From positions 248,001-312,000 of the forward strand of contig NZ_LMUM01000015.1 in the NCBI RefSeq assembly GCF_009765985.1: a stretch of DNA of 64,000 bases, written 5' to 3'. Each line of letters begins with the position of its first letter. Within the stretch, counting starts at the first letter, position 1. Shown piece after piece: positions 46,163 to 55,914 of the stretch. The position numbers were made by a program, and so were the translations under genes. Below the pieces are notes generated by a model that was given only the letters and a program-made list of their open reading frames with translations, did not search any database and had not been told where the DNA came from. Source of the DNA: Acidobacterium sp. S8 (GTDB lineage: Bacteria > Acidobacteriota > Terriglobia > Terriglobales > Acidobacteriaceae).

Positions 46163-47149
46163 TTACTGAATTTGGCTCATGGGGAGTTCATTTGCATAGG
46201 GTTGCTGATTTTCTGCCTGAGCGTAAACCCATAACCCGTGGAAAGCTTCCCGCAACTCAGGATGCTGGGTCAACAATGCCTTCATCACATCGACGTTGCG
46301 GCTTCGCGTTGCAACTGGATCAGAAACGCTGTCTGTTTTGTAGTTCACCACAAGGTCAAGGCCACCCAGAGAGCCATCCGTGCGCAGGCTGGTAATTTCA
46401 TAGGTCTGACCATTGGATGCGAGAGCCATGGGCTCGGCACCAGAAAGCCCGTAGGGGCGAACAGCATCCATTTCCTTCTGCAGCTTTTCCAGATTCGGGC
46501 TGGAGATGAAATCGACTGGCGTAAGCAGGTAAACCGCAGTTTGATAATAGAAATAGGCGTTCCATTGCTGCTTCTTCGCGGCATAGGCGCGCGCCTGCGT
46601 CCAGTACCAGACGCCGTCGTGTCCGCCTGAAGTAAGTGGCCGCACGAAAAAACCGGCGAGCTTCCATTGCGCGCTTCCAGCCGGATCATTGGCCAGGATC
46701 ATGGAGAGCTGCTGCGGCTGCTTTACGCCTGATGCATGGGTCACGGCCAGAGCGTAGTCTCCCGGCGGAAGCTGCGGGATGGAAACGGTAATAAGCAGCT
46801 GTGAGCCGGGAACGCTGCAAAAAAACTGCGTGTCCGCTGGCGATTTGAGGTCGGTTGCGCGCAGGCTGTAAATCGACTCGATGGTGATGGCGCCGCCCTG
46901 CAGCAGCGGATTTACCGACTGGATGGTCCCAGCGATTCCGTCGAAATTTGCGGCTACACTGGCGATCGTATTCGCCTTTACTCCCGCCGCGTTACCGGAC
47001 TGCACATCGGCGGTAATTGTATGCACTGCCTGCACATACGCGGTGCGCTGCGCTTCCGTCATCTGCGATTGAGTGGTGCAGGTGACGGCGTGGGCGATTC
47101 CGCCGAAGGGCAATGCAGCAACGAGCAATAACGAGGACCAGCGATTCAT
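46163..47149 (-). CDS. Exported protein of unknown function
   Basis: A 328-residue exported protein with a signal peptide (NRWSSLLLVAALPFGGIAHA). The N-terminal part is helical (MTEAQRTAYVQAVHTITADV). The C-terminal half includes WYWTQARAYAAKKQQWNAYF, which resembles a tetratricopeptide-like helical pair, and a beta-rich end. I recognise no family. It has divergent spacing with the STN-like gene, so the two may share regulation. Confidence 0.55.
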   Translation of the reverse strand: MNRWSSLLLVAALPFGGIAHAVTCTTQSQMTEAQRTAYVQAVHTITADVQSGNAAGVKANTIASVAANFDGIAGTIQSVNPLLQGGAITIESIYSLRATDLKSPADTQFFCSVPGSQLLITVSIPQLPPGDYALAVTHASGVKQPQQLSMILANDPAGSAQWKLAGFFVRPLTSGGHDGVWYWTQARAYAAKKQQWNAYFYYQTAVYLLTPVDFISSPNLEKLQKEMDAVRPYGLSGAEPMALASNGQTYEITSLRTDGSLGGLDLVVNYKTDSVSDPVATRSRNVDVMKALLTQHPELREAFHGLWVYAQAENQQPYANELPMSQIQ

Positions 47150-47297
47150 AATGAAACCGATAATTACCTGCCGCGCGCTCCACTGAATTCTGCTTCTGAA
47201 GACGGGCGCGCTAAATTTTTCGTGAGCAATTCGAAGCCACTGCTAGTCTAGTACATAGAAGTGTGCGATTTGAACGGTGCGCTTCGCCAGGGTTTCC

Positions 47298-48011
47298 ATG
47301 CGGTCACAGGCAAAAGCCGGAATTCTTTTATTGGGTTTCATCACTGCAACCATAGCAGAAGCGCAGACTGCGCCCAGGCAGCCATTGCACAAGAACACGG
47401 CAGCCAAGCCTGCGGCGGCGATTGCACCTGCGCCGCAGCCTGTTCCGCAGTCTTCCCTCTCGCTGCTGGATCAGCCGGCGAAACCTGCCTCGGTAGAAAC
47501 CGTGGCGGGGAAACTTTCCATCCAGGCTGACAACGCGAGCCTTCCGGCGATTCTTCACGAGATATCGACACAGACTGGCATGACCGTCGAAGGCTCACCG
47601 CGCGACCAGCGCATCTTCGGCACCTATGGTCCTGCGGCGCCGCGCGAAGTTCTGTCAGCGCTGCTGGACGGGCTTGGCTACAACGTGATGATGCTGGGCT
47701 CGCTTAGCACCGGGGTACCCAGGCAGCTTGTGATCTCGTCACGTACCGGCGGCCCGGCGAATAATGCATCGAGAAACACGGCTCCCGTGCAGCAGAACAC
47801 GAACCAGAATGAAGATCAGGACGACTCAGTTCCGGACCAGCCGGATAGTTCGCCCCAACCTCCGCGGCCTGAGCCGAATCCTCAGGAACCCGGTCCGATT
47901 CCGGATCAACAACCGCCATCGCAGCCCGGACAGGTAAAGACGCCGGAACAGATGCTGCAGGAATTGCAGCAGTTGCGGCGGCAGCAGCAGCCGCAGGCAA
48001 ATCCACAATAG
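47298..48011 (+). CDS. Exported STN-like (secretin N-terminal) domain protein with Pro/Gln-rich tail
   Basis: A 237-residue exported protein with a signal peptide (SQAKAGILLLGFITATIAEA). An STN-like small beta-alpha domain follows (about 85-165, LSIQADNASLPAILHEISTQ, then REVLSALLDGLGYNVMML). The long low-complexity tail is rich in Pro, Gln, Asp and Asn and ends in a Gln-rich helix. STN domains normally occur at the N-terminus of secretins and TonB receptors; here the domain stands alone. ATG 47298 is preferred, with an alternative GTG at 47277. The function is unknown. Confidence 0.65.
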   Translation: MRSQAKAGILLLGFITATIAEAQTAPRQPLHKNTAAKPAAAIAPAPQPVPQSSLSLLDQPAKPASVETVAGKLSIQADNASLPAILHEISTQTGMTVEGSPRDQRIFGTYGPAAPREVLSALLDGLGYNVMMLGSLSTGVPRQLVISSRTGGPANNASRNTAPVQQNTNQNEDQDDSVPDQPDSSPQPPRPEPNPQEPGPIPDQQPPSQPGQVKTPEQMLQELQQLRRQQQPQANPQ

Positions 48012-48013
48012 AA

Positions 48014-48042
48014 AAGGCCGCCAATGGCGGCCTTCTTTGTTT
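48014..48042 (+). terminator. Intrinsic terminator after STN-like gene
   Basis: GGCCGCC (48016-48022) pairs with GGCGGCC (48026-48032) across an AAT loop, flanked by AA/TT extension pairs and followed by CTTTGTTTT. It is 3 bp after the stop codon. Confidence 0.8.
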
Positions 48043-48062
48043 TCGTCAAAAAATAAATAGTG

Positions 48063-48239
48063 TTATACGACGCGGGCGATCCCCGGCTTAGGCTGCAGAG
48101 CCCGTACTGCATAAGAGCGGGCGTGCATTTTCAATGCCGCAAAGGCTACGCGGCAGATTCCGTAAGCCGACAGTACTCCAAAAGCAAGCGCAGCCACCGC
48201 CGCGCAAACCAACATCAACAAATTCAGTGCGTCCTGCAT
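48063..48239 (-). CDS. Small single-helix membrane protein
   Basis: A 58-residue protein from ATG 48239 with one hydrophobic helix (LNLLMLVCAAVAALAFGVLS) and a basic C-terminal half (MHARSYAVRALQPKPGIARV). TTG 48245 is an alternative start. No family is recognised. The positive-inside pattern and isolated position between two plus-strand genes support a real but small gene. Confidence 0.45.
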   Translation of the reverse strand: MQDALNLLMLVCAAVAALAFGVLSAYGICRVAFAALKMHARSYAVRALQPKPGIARVV

Positions 48240-48478
48240 CCTCAAATTCTTTTCCGGCAGCCGCTTGTGTGGCCCTGTGCGGCATACCTGTGCTCTATTT
48301 CGAGCAGTCGCTTACTACGATGCTCATTCTCGCAGAAAAAGGGCGCGAATTGACCCGCTTTTCTGTTGCCAACTAAGATACCTATAGGGTTCTTGTTCCG
48401 ATTCTGAACGGCTGTCAGCGCATTTGCAAGGGTTCCTGCCTTCCGCATCTGCAAGTTTTCCCCAGAATTTCATTCTGC

Positions 48479-51346
48479 ATGTCGATCACACACATTACCG
48501 TGCGCGGTGCGCGCCAGCACAATCTTCGTGACATCAACGTTCAGATTCCGCGCAACACGCTGACCGTTGTCACCGGCCTTTCCGGTTCCGGCAAATCCTC
48601 GCTCGCCTTCGATACGATTTACGCTGAAGGCCAGCGCCGCTATGTGGAAACCTTATCGGCATATGCGCGGCAATTCTTAGATCAAATCGAGCGCCCGGAC
48701 GTGGATTCGATTGAGGGGCTGAGTCCGGCGATCTCGATTGAGCAGAAGACGACGAGCCGCAGCCCGCGCTCGACAGTAGGCACGATCACCGAAATTTACG
48801 ATTACCTGCGGCTGCTCTATGCCTCGGTGGGCGTGCCGCACTGCCCTAACTGCGGACGGCCGATTTCGCGCCAGACGCATGAGCAGATTGTGGAACGCAT
48901 TCTCTCGCTGGCCGCGGGCGAGCGCGTTACGATTTACGCGCCAGTGGTGCGCGGGCGCAAGGGTGAGTTCAAAGACCTGCTCGATGAGTTGGACCAGCAG
49001 GGCTTTCGCGCGCGCATTGATGGCGAGCTGCGCGATCTGGCTGAGACGATCAACCTGGAAAAGCGCAAGAATCACACCATTGAAGCGGTGATTGACCGCA
49101 TCGTGCTGAAACCTGGAATCGAGAAACGGCTTACCGAATCTGTGGCGAAGGCGCTGCAGATGGCCAATGGGCTGGTGCTGGTTGGAATCTCTGGCGGCAC
49201 TGAGCAGCTTTATTCTTCGTCGATGGCTTGCCCGGATTGCGGGCTCGATGTGCCCAAGCTGGAACCGCGCAGCTTTTCGTTCAACAGCACGTATGGCGCT
49301 TGCCCGGAGTGTCATGGGCTGGGCAGCATTTACGATTTCGATCCGGCAAAGGTCATCACCGACTGGTCGAAGCCACTGCTCGATGGCGGACTTGGGCCGG
49401 GCTCGGCGTCGCAGTATCTGCTCAAGCTGATTCAGCTGGCGGCGACACGCTACAAGATCGATTTGAAAAAGCCGTTTGAGCAGCTTCCGCAAAAGCAGCA
49501 GGATATTCTGCTGCATGGGCCGGGTAAGACTGAGGCACCGCGAACCGGCTTTCATGGCATCCTCGCATATTTGCGGGACGCGGTGGAGGAGTCGAAATCG
49601 GATACCTACCGCGAGTGGATGCTGAATTACATGTCGGCTTCGACCTGCCCGGTTTGTAAGGGCAGGCGTCTGCGTCCGGAATCGCTGGCGGTCAAAGTCG
49701 GCGGTCTGTCGATTGCGGATTTCACGGCGCTATCGCTGCGGCGTTCAGTGGATGCCGCGCGTGGTCTGCAGTTTTCACAACGCGAGGCGATGATTGCAGA
49801 GCGGCTTCGGCGTGAAGTGGTCGAGCGGCTGGAGTTTTTGAATGCCGTGGGGCTGGGGTATATTTCACTGGACCGCAGCGCTGCGACGCTTTCGGGCGGC
49901 GAGGGACAGCGCATTCGGCTGGCAACGCAGATTGGCTCGCGCCTGCGTGGTGTGCTCTACGTGCTGGACGAGCCTTCGATTGGTTTGCACCAGCGAGACA
50001 ATCTGCGGCTCATTCGCGCGCTCGAATCATTGCGCAATCTTGGCAACACGGTGCTCGTCGTCGAGCATGATGAAGACACGATCCGCCATGCCGACTATGT
50101 GCTCGATCTTGGACCCGGGGCAGGTAAGCTGGGCGGCCATGTGGTGGCAGAAGGTACGCCGGAGCAAATTATGAGCTCGGCGAATTCCCTGACCGGGCGT
50201 TATCTCGCGGGCGATGTAAAGATTCTTCATCGCTTTGAACCGCGCTCCACCAATGGCAAGTGGATTACGGTAGAAGGCGCGCGCAGCCACAACCTGCGCA
50301 ACGTGACGGCGAAGTTTCCGCTGGGCGTGATGACGGTGGTGACGGGCGTCTCGGGCTCAGGAAAAAGCACGCTGGTAAATGACATTCTTTATCGCGCGCT
50401 GGCCAAACAGCTTTACGGCTCGCGTGAGGAACCCGGCGAACATGGACGCATCACCGGCTTCGAAAATATCGATAAAGCAATACGTATCGATCAGTCACCG
50501 ATCGGTCGCACGCCGCGCTCGAATCCGGCGACATATACCGGCGTCTTTTCCGCTATACGCGATCTCTTCGCCATGCTGCCGGAGTCGCGCGAGCGCGGGT
50601 ACAAGCCGGGACGCTTTTCCTTCAATGTCGCGGGTGGGCGCTGCGAGGCATGTCAGGGTGAAGGCCAGCGGCGTATCGAGATGAACTTTCTGCCGGATGT
50701 GTATGTGCAGTGCGAAATCTGTAACGGCCGCCGTTACAATCAGGAAACACTGGCAGTAAAGTTTAATGGCTATTCCATTGCCGATGTGCTCGATCTCTCG
50801 ATTGAGGACGCGCTGCCGGTGCTCACCGATATTCCGCAGGTGCGGCAGAAACTGCAAACGCTGGTGGATGTCGGACTCGGCTATATTCATCTTGGGCAGG
50901 CAGCGACGACGCTGAGCGGCGGTGAGGCGCAGCGCATGAAGCTGGCGAGGGAGTTGTCGAAGCGGCAGACCGGGCGCACGCTTTATCTGCTGGACGAGCC
51001 GACGACAGGCCTCCACTTCGACGACGTGCGCAAGCTGCTCGAAGTGCTGCATCGCCTCACTGATCTGGGTAATACGATCATCATCATCGAGCACAATCTG
51101 GATGTGATTCGCAATGCCGATTGGATCATTGACCTTGGACCCGAAGGCGGCGAAGATGGTGGACAGGTTATCGCCACAGGAACGCCGGAACAGGTTTCGC
51201 GCGTTAACGGCTCGTATACAGGAGAATTTCTGAGCCGGTATTATGCGGAGCATCAGATTGCCCTTGAACCGGAATTGACGCCGGCGAAGAATGGCAATGC
51301 GGCTCCGAAAAAACGCAAGACGGTAAAGAAAGAAATGATTCAGTGA
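48479..51346 (+). CDS. uvrA: Excinuclease ABC subunit A
   Basis: UvrA (955 aa) is the dimeric ABC-type ATPase that finds DNA damage and loads UvrB. Walker A motifs are GLSGSGKS (33-40) and GVSGSGKST in the second half. Signature motifs are LSGGEGQRI and LSGGEAQRM, each followed by a DEP-type Walker B. Zinc-binding cysteines appear as CPDCGL...CPEC in the first module and CEACQGEG...CEIC in the second. The length is normal. A GTTC-N7-GAAC dyad lies about 70 bp upstream but a LexA role is not established. The stop overlaps the next gene by 4 nt. Confidence 0.97.
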   Translation: MSITHITVRGARQHNLRDINVQIPRNTLTVVTGLSGSGKSSLAFDTIYAEGQRRYVETLSAYARQFLDQIERPDVDSIEGLSPAISIEQKTTSRSPRSTVGTITEIYDYLRLLYASVGVPHCPNCGRPISRQTHEQIVERILSLAAGERVTIYAPVVRGRKGEFKDLLDELDQQGFRARIDGELRDLAETINLEKRKNHTIEAVIDRIVLKPGIEKRLTESVAKALQMANGLVLVGISGGTEQLYSSSMACPDCGLDVPKLEPRSFSFNSTYGACPECHGLGSIYDFDPAKVITDWSKPLLDGGLGPGSASQYLLKLIQLAATRYKIDLKKPFEQLPQKQQDILLHGPGKTEAPRTGFHGILAYLRDAVEESKSDTYREWMLNYMSASTCPVCKGRRLRPESLAVKVGGLSIADFTALSLRRSVDAARGLQFSQREAMIAERLRREVVERLEFLNAVGLGYISLDRSAATLSGGEGQRIRLATQIGSRLRGVLYVLDEPSIGLHQRDNLRLIRALESLRNLGNTVLVVEHDEDTIRHADYVLDLGPGAGKLGGHVVAEGTPEQIMSSANSLTGRYLAGDVKILHRFEPRSTNGKWITVEGARSHNLRNVTAKFPLGVMTVVTGVSGSGKSTLVNDILYRALAKQLYGSREEPGEHGRITGFENIDKAIRIDQSPIGRTPRSNPATYTGVFSAIRDLFAMLPESRERGYKPGRFSFNVAGGRCEACQGEGQRRIEMNFLPDVYVQCEICNGRRYNQETLAVKFNGYSIADVLDLSIEDALPVLTDIPQVRQKLQTLVDVGLGYIHLGQAATTLSGGEAQRMKLARELSKRQTGRTLYLLDEPTTGLHFDDVRKLLEVLHRLTDLGNTIIIIEHNLDVIRNADWIIDLGPEGGEDGGQVIATGTPEQVSRVNGSYTGEFLSRYYAEHQIALEPELTPAKNGNAAPKKRKTVKKEMIQ

Positions 51347-52242
51347 CGCTCGATCCTATTTCGCTGACGCCTGTTCCGCCAACGGCGGAGCCGTCCGCGC
51401 CTGAATTTTTTTATCCTGAAGAGCCACCGCCTCCGGCATCTGAACTTCCTCACCTGGGCCATGCAGTGCTTTTCTTTGTGCTGGCGCTGCCGATGCTCTT
51501 TATCGGCGAAGGCTTGAGCTTATTTCTGGCGAAGCAGTCTCACCTGTTCGGCCAGAAGGACTACCACGCGCTTGCCCAGATGATGGGCACGGACGCACGG
51601 CTGGCAATTCCGGTACAAACCTTTACCTACCTGCTCACCGCGTTGGCTGCGATGGTTATTTTCCCCGCCCTATGGCGGCGTCCCTTTGCTGAGGGCATCC
51701 ATTGGAATGCGGATGCAGCCCGAACGCGTTTGCTCTGGTTGGTGGCGCTGGGATTAGGGCTGGGCTTCGGGATCTCTCTGCTTGGCAACTATCTGCCTAT
51801 GCCGAAAGATCCGCCGATTATGGAAGACATGATGGGCTCGCAGCTTGGCGCGTGGATGATGCTCTTCTTCGGTATCACTTTCGCTCCAATGCTGGAGGAG
51901 CTGGCCTTTCGCGGCTTTCTGTTGCCGGGATTCATTCACGCATTTCGCTGGCTGATACGACGCGAAATACTTTCGGCGGAATCATTCTCATGGATGACGG
52001 TTCCATTGTCCGTCTTATTGACGACGATTCCCTTTGCACTGCTGCACGCGACGCAAGTCTCGCGCGCCTGGGCACCGTTGCTGTTGATTGGCGTCGTGAG
52101 TGCCGCGCTCTGCGTGGTGCGGCTGCGCCTGCAGTCGCTGGCAGCCAGCACCGTGGTACATGCCGCGTATAACTTCACGCTCTTTGCCGGGCTTTTGCTG
52201 CAGACGGAAGGTTTTCGGCACCTGGAGCGGTTGAACAGCTAA
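51343..52242 (+). CDS. CPBP-family intramembrane protease
   Basis: A 299-residue multi-helix membrane protein of the CPBP/Abi type. The catalytic pair of glutamates is in [13 protein letters not shown] (near residue 185), and later conserved histidines are in FALLHATQ and VVHAAYNF. A proline-rich N-terminal cytoplasmic segment precedes the first helix. Family members cleave prenylated or other membrane proteins or act in bacteriocin self-protection. The target here is unknown. GTG 51343 overlaps the uvrA stop (GTGA), so it is coupled to uvrA expression. Confidence 0.85.
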   Translation: MTLDPISLTPVPPTAEPSAPEFFYPEEPPPPASELPHLGHAVLFFVLALPMLFIGEGLSLFLAKQSHLFGQKDYHALAQMMGTDARLAIPVQTFTYLLTALAAMVIFPALWRRPFAEGIHWNADAARTRLLWLVALGLGLGFGISLLGNYLPMPKDPPIMEDMMGSQLGAWMMLFFGITFAPMLEELAFRGFLLPGFIHAFRWLIRREILSAESFSWMTVPLSVLLTTIPFALLHATQVSRAWAPLLLIGVVSAALCVVRLRLQSLAASTVVHAAYNFTLFAGLLLQTEGFRHLERLNS

Positions 52243-52274
52243 AATGGCTTTGCGCAAACGTTGCGCAAACATCT

Positions 52275-53489
52275 ATGACTGCCATCGCCGCCGCTCGCAC
52301 TGTTTCTCTGAAGGAAAGTTCTGCCTCCGCTCCAGCTTTCAACAGGCTGTTCTCGCTCGATGTCTTCCGCGGGATGGCCGTGGCGGGCATGATTCTCGTC
52401 ACCGATCCCGGAACTTATAGCGCTGTTTACTGGCCGCTGCTGCATGCACAGTGGAACGGCGCGACGCCGACCGACATGATCTTTCCCGGATTTCTCTTCG
52501 CCGTGGGCATCGCCATCACACTATCGTTTGCTGGGCGGATCGAGCGTGGCGCGAACCGTGCGATGCTGGCCACGCATGTTCTACGGCGCAGCGCGATCAT
52601 CTTCCTGCTCGGGCTCATCGTCAACGGCTTCCCCGATTACAATCTGCACACGATTCGCATTCCCGGCGTGCTGCAGCGCATTGCGCTCTGCTATCTCGCT
52701 GGAGCACTGCTGTACCTGGCGCTCAGCGGTGGACGGTCGAACTCCATCAAGCGCACAGGGATTGTCGGCGGCGTTGCGGCTGCGCTTCTCGCAGGGTACT
52801 GGGCGCTGTTGAAGCTGGTTCCCGTTCGCGGTTTCGGCGCAGGCCGTCTGGATTCGCTCGGCAATCTTCCGGCGTATGTTGACCGCGCTGTCTTCGGCAC
52901 GAATCATATGTGGGCGTATGGAACGACACCCGGCTACGGCGTCACTTTCGACCCGGAGGGCCTGCTGTCTACACTGCCCGCGATTGCAACGCTGCTCATC
53001 GGCGTGATCGCCGGCGAGTGGCTGCGTTCGAAAAATCCGGCAGGCCGCAAAGCGCTCCTCATGGCGGCAGCCGGATGCGTTCTGCTGGTCGCAAGTCTTG
53101 CGCTAAATCCGCTATTCCCGATCAACAAGAAAATCTGGACGAGCACTTTTGCGCTGCTCAGCGGCGGCGTCAGCCTGCTTGCCTTCTCGCTGCTCTACTA
53201 CGTGCTCGATATCAAACGCTGGCGCGAGTGGAGCACGCCATTTTTAACTTTCGGCACGAATGCAATTCTCGCCTTCGCGCTCTCGAATGTGATGACTACT
53301 TTGACGGATCGCATACATATCAACGCTGGCGGCTCCGCTATCACCCTGCACCAGTGGGGTTATCAATACGGATTCGCCACCGGGCTTGCGCCGGTGCATG
53401 CGTCGCTTGCCTACGCAATCTTCATTGTGCTGATCAATCTTGCTCTGATCTATCCGCTGTATCGCAAGCGCATTTTTCTGCGAGTATGA
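52275..53489 (+). CDS. COG4299/HGSNAT-like membrane acyltransferase
   Basis: A 404-residue integral membrane protein with about ten helices. The N-terminal block LFSLDVFRGMAVAGMILV followed by NGATPTDMIFPGFLFAVG matches the COG4299/DUF5009 family related to heparan-alpha-glucosaminide acetyltransferase. LRRSAIIFLLGLIVNGFP and PGVLQRIALCYLAGALL are also characteristic. Such proteins are proposed to move acetyl groups across the membrane to sugars. It is 32 bp after the protease gene and may be part of the uvrA transcript. Substrate unknown. Confidence 0.82.
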   Translation: MTAIAAARTVSLKESSASAPAFNRLFSLDVFRGMAVAGMILVTDPGTYSAVYWPLLHAQWNGATPTDMIFPGFLFAVGIAITLSFAGRIERGANRAMLATHVLRRSAIIFLLGLIVNGFPDYNLHTIRIPGVLQRIALCYLAGALLYLALSGGRSNSIKRTGIVGGVAAALLAGYWALLKLVPVRGFGAGRLDSLGNLPAYVDRAVFGTNHMWAYGTTPGYGVTFDPEGLLSTLPAIATLLIGVIAGEWLRSKNPAGRKALLMAAAGCVLLVASLALNPLFPINKKIWTSTFALLSGGVSLLAFSLLYYVLDIKRWREWSTPFLTFGTNAILAFALSNVMTTLTDRIHINAGGSAITLHQWGYQYGFATGLAPVHASLAYAIFIVLINLALIYPLYRKRIFLRV

Positions 53490-53497
53490 AGATTCTC

Positions 53498-53995
53498 TCA
53501 ATGTCCGAGATCGTCTGCCGAAGGGCCGAACATTCCTGGGATGGGTGCATTGAGCAGGCGCAGGTATACGCCGAGCTGCGCGCGATGATGAATGAGATGG
53601 TTGAGGACGACCAGCCGAAGAGCCATTGCCCTGGGCAGTTGTGTGATGGTCTTATCGCCGAGCTTAACGGCCCATTCGCCGGCGAGCTGATCTTCGGTAA
53701 CGGATCGCAGCGCCGCTTCCGCCTCGGCACTGCACGTCGCAAATCGCTCCAGAGCTTCTGCCTTTGATGTCGCCGTGAACGGTACATAGCCAAGAGGCCG
53801 TACCAGCACGTCTGTATAGAGAATGGATGTAACGCGATCCGGGATATCTGATACATGCCCGGCGAGTCGGCCGAGCGGCATCGACTTTTCGTGTGGCTTC
53901 CAATTGAAATCGCCGTCTGGAATGCTTTCGAGCATTCTGCCGGTTTTCTTCATCTCCTGATTGAATTCCACGCGATAGAGTTCAAGAAATGTCAT
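53498..53995 (-). CDS. DinB-family metal-binding protein
   Basis: A 165-residue four-helix DinB-fold protein from ATG 53995. Potential metal-binding histidines are in GRLAGHVSDIP (near residue 49) and in LNHLIHHRAQLGVYLRLL (near residue 135), the usual positions. The ending NAPIPGMFGPSADD is typical. DinB proteins are often thiol-S-transferases or detoxification enzymes, and the individual activity is unknown. The frame is open to 54088 but this would run into pyrE. Its start is 50 bp from pyrE on the other strand. Confidence 0.87.
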   Translation of the reverse strand: MTFLELYRVEFNQEMKKTGRMLESIPDGDFNWKPHEKSMPLGRLAGHVSDIPDRVTSILYTDVLVRPLGYVPFTATSKAEALERFATCSAEAEAALRSVTEDQLAGEWAVKLGDKTITQLPRAMALRLVVLNHLIHHRAQLGVYLRLLNAPIPGMFGPSADDLGH

Positions 53996-54045
53996 GCTGT
54001 TTGAGCCTTTCCCGAGCATTTTGGAACAGTCTACAATCAGACTTG

Positions 54046-54648
54046 ATGACCACCAACTATCGCGACGCGCTTCTGCATCTGTTGTCACGCATCTCTTTCA
54101 AGCTGGGTGAATTCAAGCTCTCTTCCGGTGGCACCAGCGATTACTACATTGACTGTCGGACTACGACGCTGCACGCCGAAGGCGGCCGTCTGACCGGGCT
54201 CGCGCTTCTGGAATTGTTGCATGAGAAGAAGATCAAGCCCGCCGCGGTTGGCGGATTGACGATGGGCGCGGACCCGATCGTCTCGAACGTGGCAACGGCA
54301 AGCGCGTGGTATGCGCAGGAGCATCACGGCGCGCAATTGATTCATGGCTTCCTGGTGCGCAAAACGGAAAAGGCGCACGGGACCGGGCGGAAGATTGAAG
54401 GCTTCTTTGAAAAAGACGCGCCGGTGTTGATTGTGGACGATGTCTGCACGACCGGTGCTTCAACGATTACAGCGATTGAGGCGGCTCGTGAATCAGGAAT
54501 GAATGTGATTGCTGTGGCCTGCCTGGTGGAGCGCGAAGAAGCCAAAGGCCGTGCTGCCGTGGAAGCCGCGGCGCAGGGTGCGCCGTTCTTTTCGCTGTAC
54601 ACGGCAAATGATGTGCGCGCGGCACACGTTAAGCAGCTGGCTCTTTAG
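54046..54648 (+). CDS. pyrE: Orotate phosphoribosyltransferase
   Basis: PyrE (200 aa) makes orotidine 5'-phosphate from orotate and PRPP in pyrimidine synthesis. The PRPP loop is VLIVDDVCTTGAST (about 127-140). The orotate-side segment is FKLSSGGTSDYYIDCRT-like (KLSSGGTSDYYIDCR), and the catalytic loop contains VRKTEKAHGTGRKIEG. ATG 54046 is preferred, since the frame extended to 53989 overlaps the divergent DinB gene. The gene stands alone and is followed by a paired family A repeat. Confidence 0.94.
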   Translation: MTTNYRDALLHLLSRISFKLGEFKLSSGGTSDYYIDCRTTTLHAEGGRLTGLALLELLHEKKIKPAAVGGLTMGADPIVSNVATASAWYAQEHHGAQLIHGFLVRKTEKAHGTGRKIEGFFEKDAPVLIVDDVCTTGASTITAIEAARESGMNVIAVACLVEREEAKGRAAVEAAAQGAPFFSLYTANDVRAAHVKQLAL

Positions 54649-54673
54649 AGCATTTTTCCCGTAGCTATAGATC

Positions 54674-54765
54674 GCCGTCATTCTGACGACCGAAGGAAGG
54701 AAGAATCTCAAATCGAGACCGTTGGGGATTCTTCCCCTTCGTTCCTCAGGATCAGAATGACGGCT
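54674..54765. repeat. Inverted pair of family A repeats after pyrE
   Basis: GCCGTCATTCTGACGACC...GGAAGAATC (54674-54707) faces GATTCTTCCCCTTCGTTCC...CAGAATGACGGC (54727-54765). The arms form a long imperfect stem-loop, 26 bp after the pyrE stop and upstream of the convergent OmpA gene end. Confidence 0.75.
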
Positions 54766-54798
54766 TTCATGCTTTTACATCGAAGATTTGTTTTTAGC

Positions 54799-54839
54799 CG
54801 CAAAAACAAAGAGCGAATGAGTTGAACTCATTCGCTCCT
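54799..54839 (-). terminator. Intrinsic terminator of the OmpA-family gene
   Basis: GAGCGAATGAGTT pairs perfectly with GAACTCATTCGCTC (about 54811-54837). On the minus strand it is followed by TTTGTTTTTG. It is about 22 bp after the OmpA gene stop. Confidence 0.85.
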
Positions 54840-54859
54840 GCTTGCGATTATTGCCGCTG

Positions 54860-55648
54860 TTACTGCTGCTGCTGAGGAGAGTTGACCTGTCCTTCCTGGG
54901 GCAGTTTCACTGTTCCGGTCGCTTGCGCGGTGGTCTGCGATCCATTCTGACCGGTCATGTTCGACAGCATCTGAATCTCTACACGGCGATTCTGCGCGCG
55001 GCCGCTGGCAGAGCTATTCGGAGCTACTTCCTTATCCTCGCCGATGCCGATCAGATAAAAGCGATGCGGCGGCACGTTGTACTTCGACGCCAGATACTGC
55101 ACCACCGACTGCGCACGACGCTGACTGAGGTTGTAGTTGTAATTGGCGTCGCCGGTGGAATCCGTTCCGCCAGTGACGGCGAGAATGTAGCTCTTCTGTG
55201 AATTAAGCTGGCCTGCAAAGTCGTCAAGCTTCTGCTTGTCGGCGCGGGTCAGATCAGCTTTATCAAAAGCGAAGTTGACCTGCGCATCCGCGATTTGTTT
55301 GTAGTTGTCCAGATTACCGACCACGCTGGATAAAGAGTCGGCGCGGTTGACTGCGTCCTGCGCGGTCTGATTCGCCTGGGATGCGGCTGATCCGGCACTC
55401 TGCGCGGCCTGGTTTGCCTGATTCGCGCTGCTCTGCGCCTGCTGAATACCTGCCTGCGCACGCTGGTCTACGTCATGAATATTGCGGTTGTTGGTCGCGG
55501 TAGCGTCGTCCAACTCGTTCGTCTTTTGAATCACCGGCGTGGTCTGGCTGCGCACATAATTTTTGGTGGAACATCCACTCACCAAAAGCAGTGACAGCGC
55601 TCCAACGGCGGAAACTGATTGCAAAGTCATTCTGCTGGCACGAGTCAT
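54860..55648 (-). CDS. OmpA-family peptidoglycan-binding lipoprotein
   Basis: A 262-residue lipoprotein. The signal peptide ends in LLVSGC, a canonical lipobox with C26. A helical, Ala/Gln/Asn-rich region (about 40-105, QQAQSSANQANQAAQSAG) is followed by an OmpA C-terminal domain (about 120-230). Key segments are VNFAFDKADLT, NYNLSQRRAQSVVQYL and GRAQNRRVEIQM, which bind meso-diaminopimelate of peptidoglycan. The tail is Gln-rich. It would tether outer membrane to cell wall. Its 5' leader has a GAGGGGA/TCCCCTC hairpin (55695-55721). A clear terminator follows. Confidence 0.92.
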   Translation of the reverse strand: MTRASRMTLQSVSAVGALSLLLVSGCSTKNYVRSQTTPVIQKTNELDDATATNNRNIHDVDQRAQAGIQQAQSSANQANQAAQSAGSAASQANQTAQDAVNRADSLSSVVGNLDNYKQIADAQVNFAFDKADLTRADKQKLDDFAGQLNSQKSYILAVTGGTDSTGDANYNYNLSQRRAQSVVQYLASKYNVPPHRFYLIGIGEDKEVAPNSSASGRAQNRRVEIQMLSNMTGQNGSQTTAQATGTVKLPQEGQVNSPQQQQ

Positions 55649-55694
55649 CGTAATTCACTCCATTTCATCTATGAGCAGATCCTGGTTCAAATTG

Positions 55695-55721
55695 AGGGGA
55701 ACAAGCATGTCTTTCCCCTCT
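55695..55721. repeat. Hairpin in the OmpA gene leader
   Basis: GAGGGGA (55695-55701) pairs with TCCCCTC (55715-55721) about 50 bp upstream of the OmpA-family start codon. The remaining 265-bp gap to uvrC shows nothing else I can support. Confidence 0.35.
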
Positions 55722-55914
55722 TACGATTCCATAAATGAGCAAGCCCGTTGCCAAACCTCGAATGTTTTACAAATCGCATGAATTGAGTTGTTTAACGGTG
55801 AATTAAGCCAGTAAATGCACAGGGTAGGCTAGAGAAATCGAGTAGGTTTTACTCGGTTCGTGCAATTCGCGGCAGCCTGAGGCGAAGAAAAGGTAAACTA
55901 AGAATAAGCCGCTC

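Noticed and set aside
48395-48409. GTTC-N7-GAAC dyad upstream of uvrA as a LexA box
   Set aside because: The match is only eight bases, uvrB and uvrC have no similar site, and I do not know the LexA motif of this lineage.
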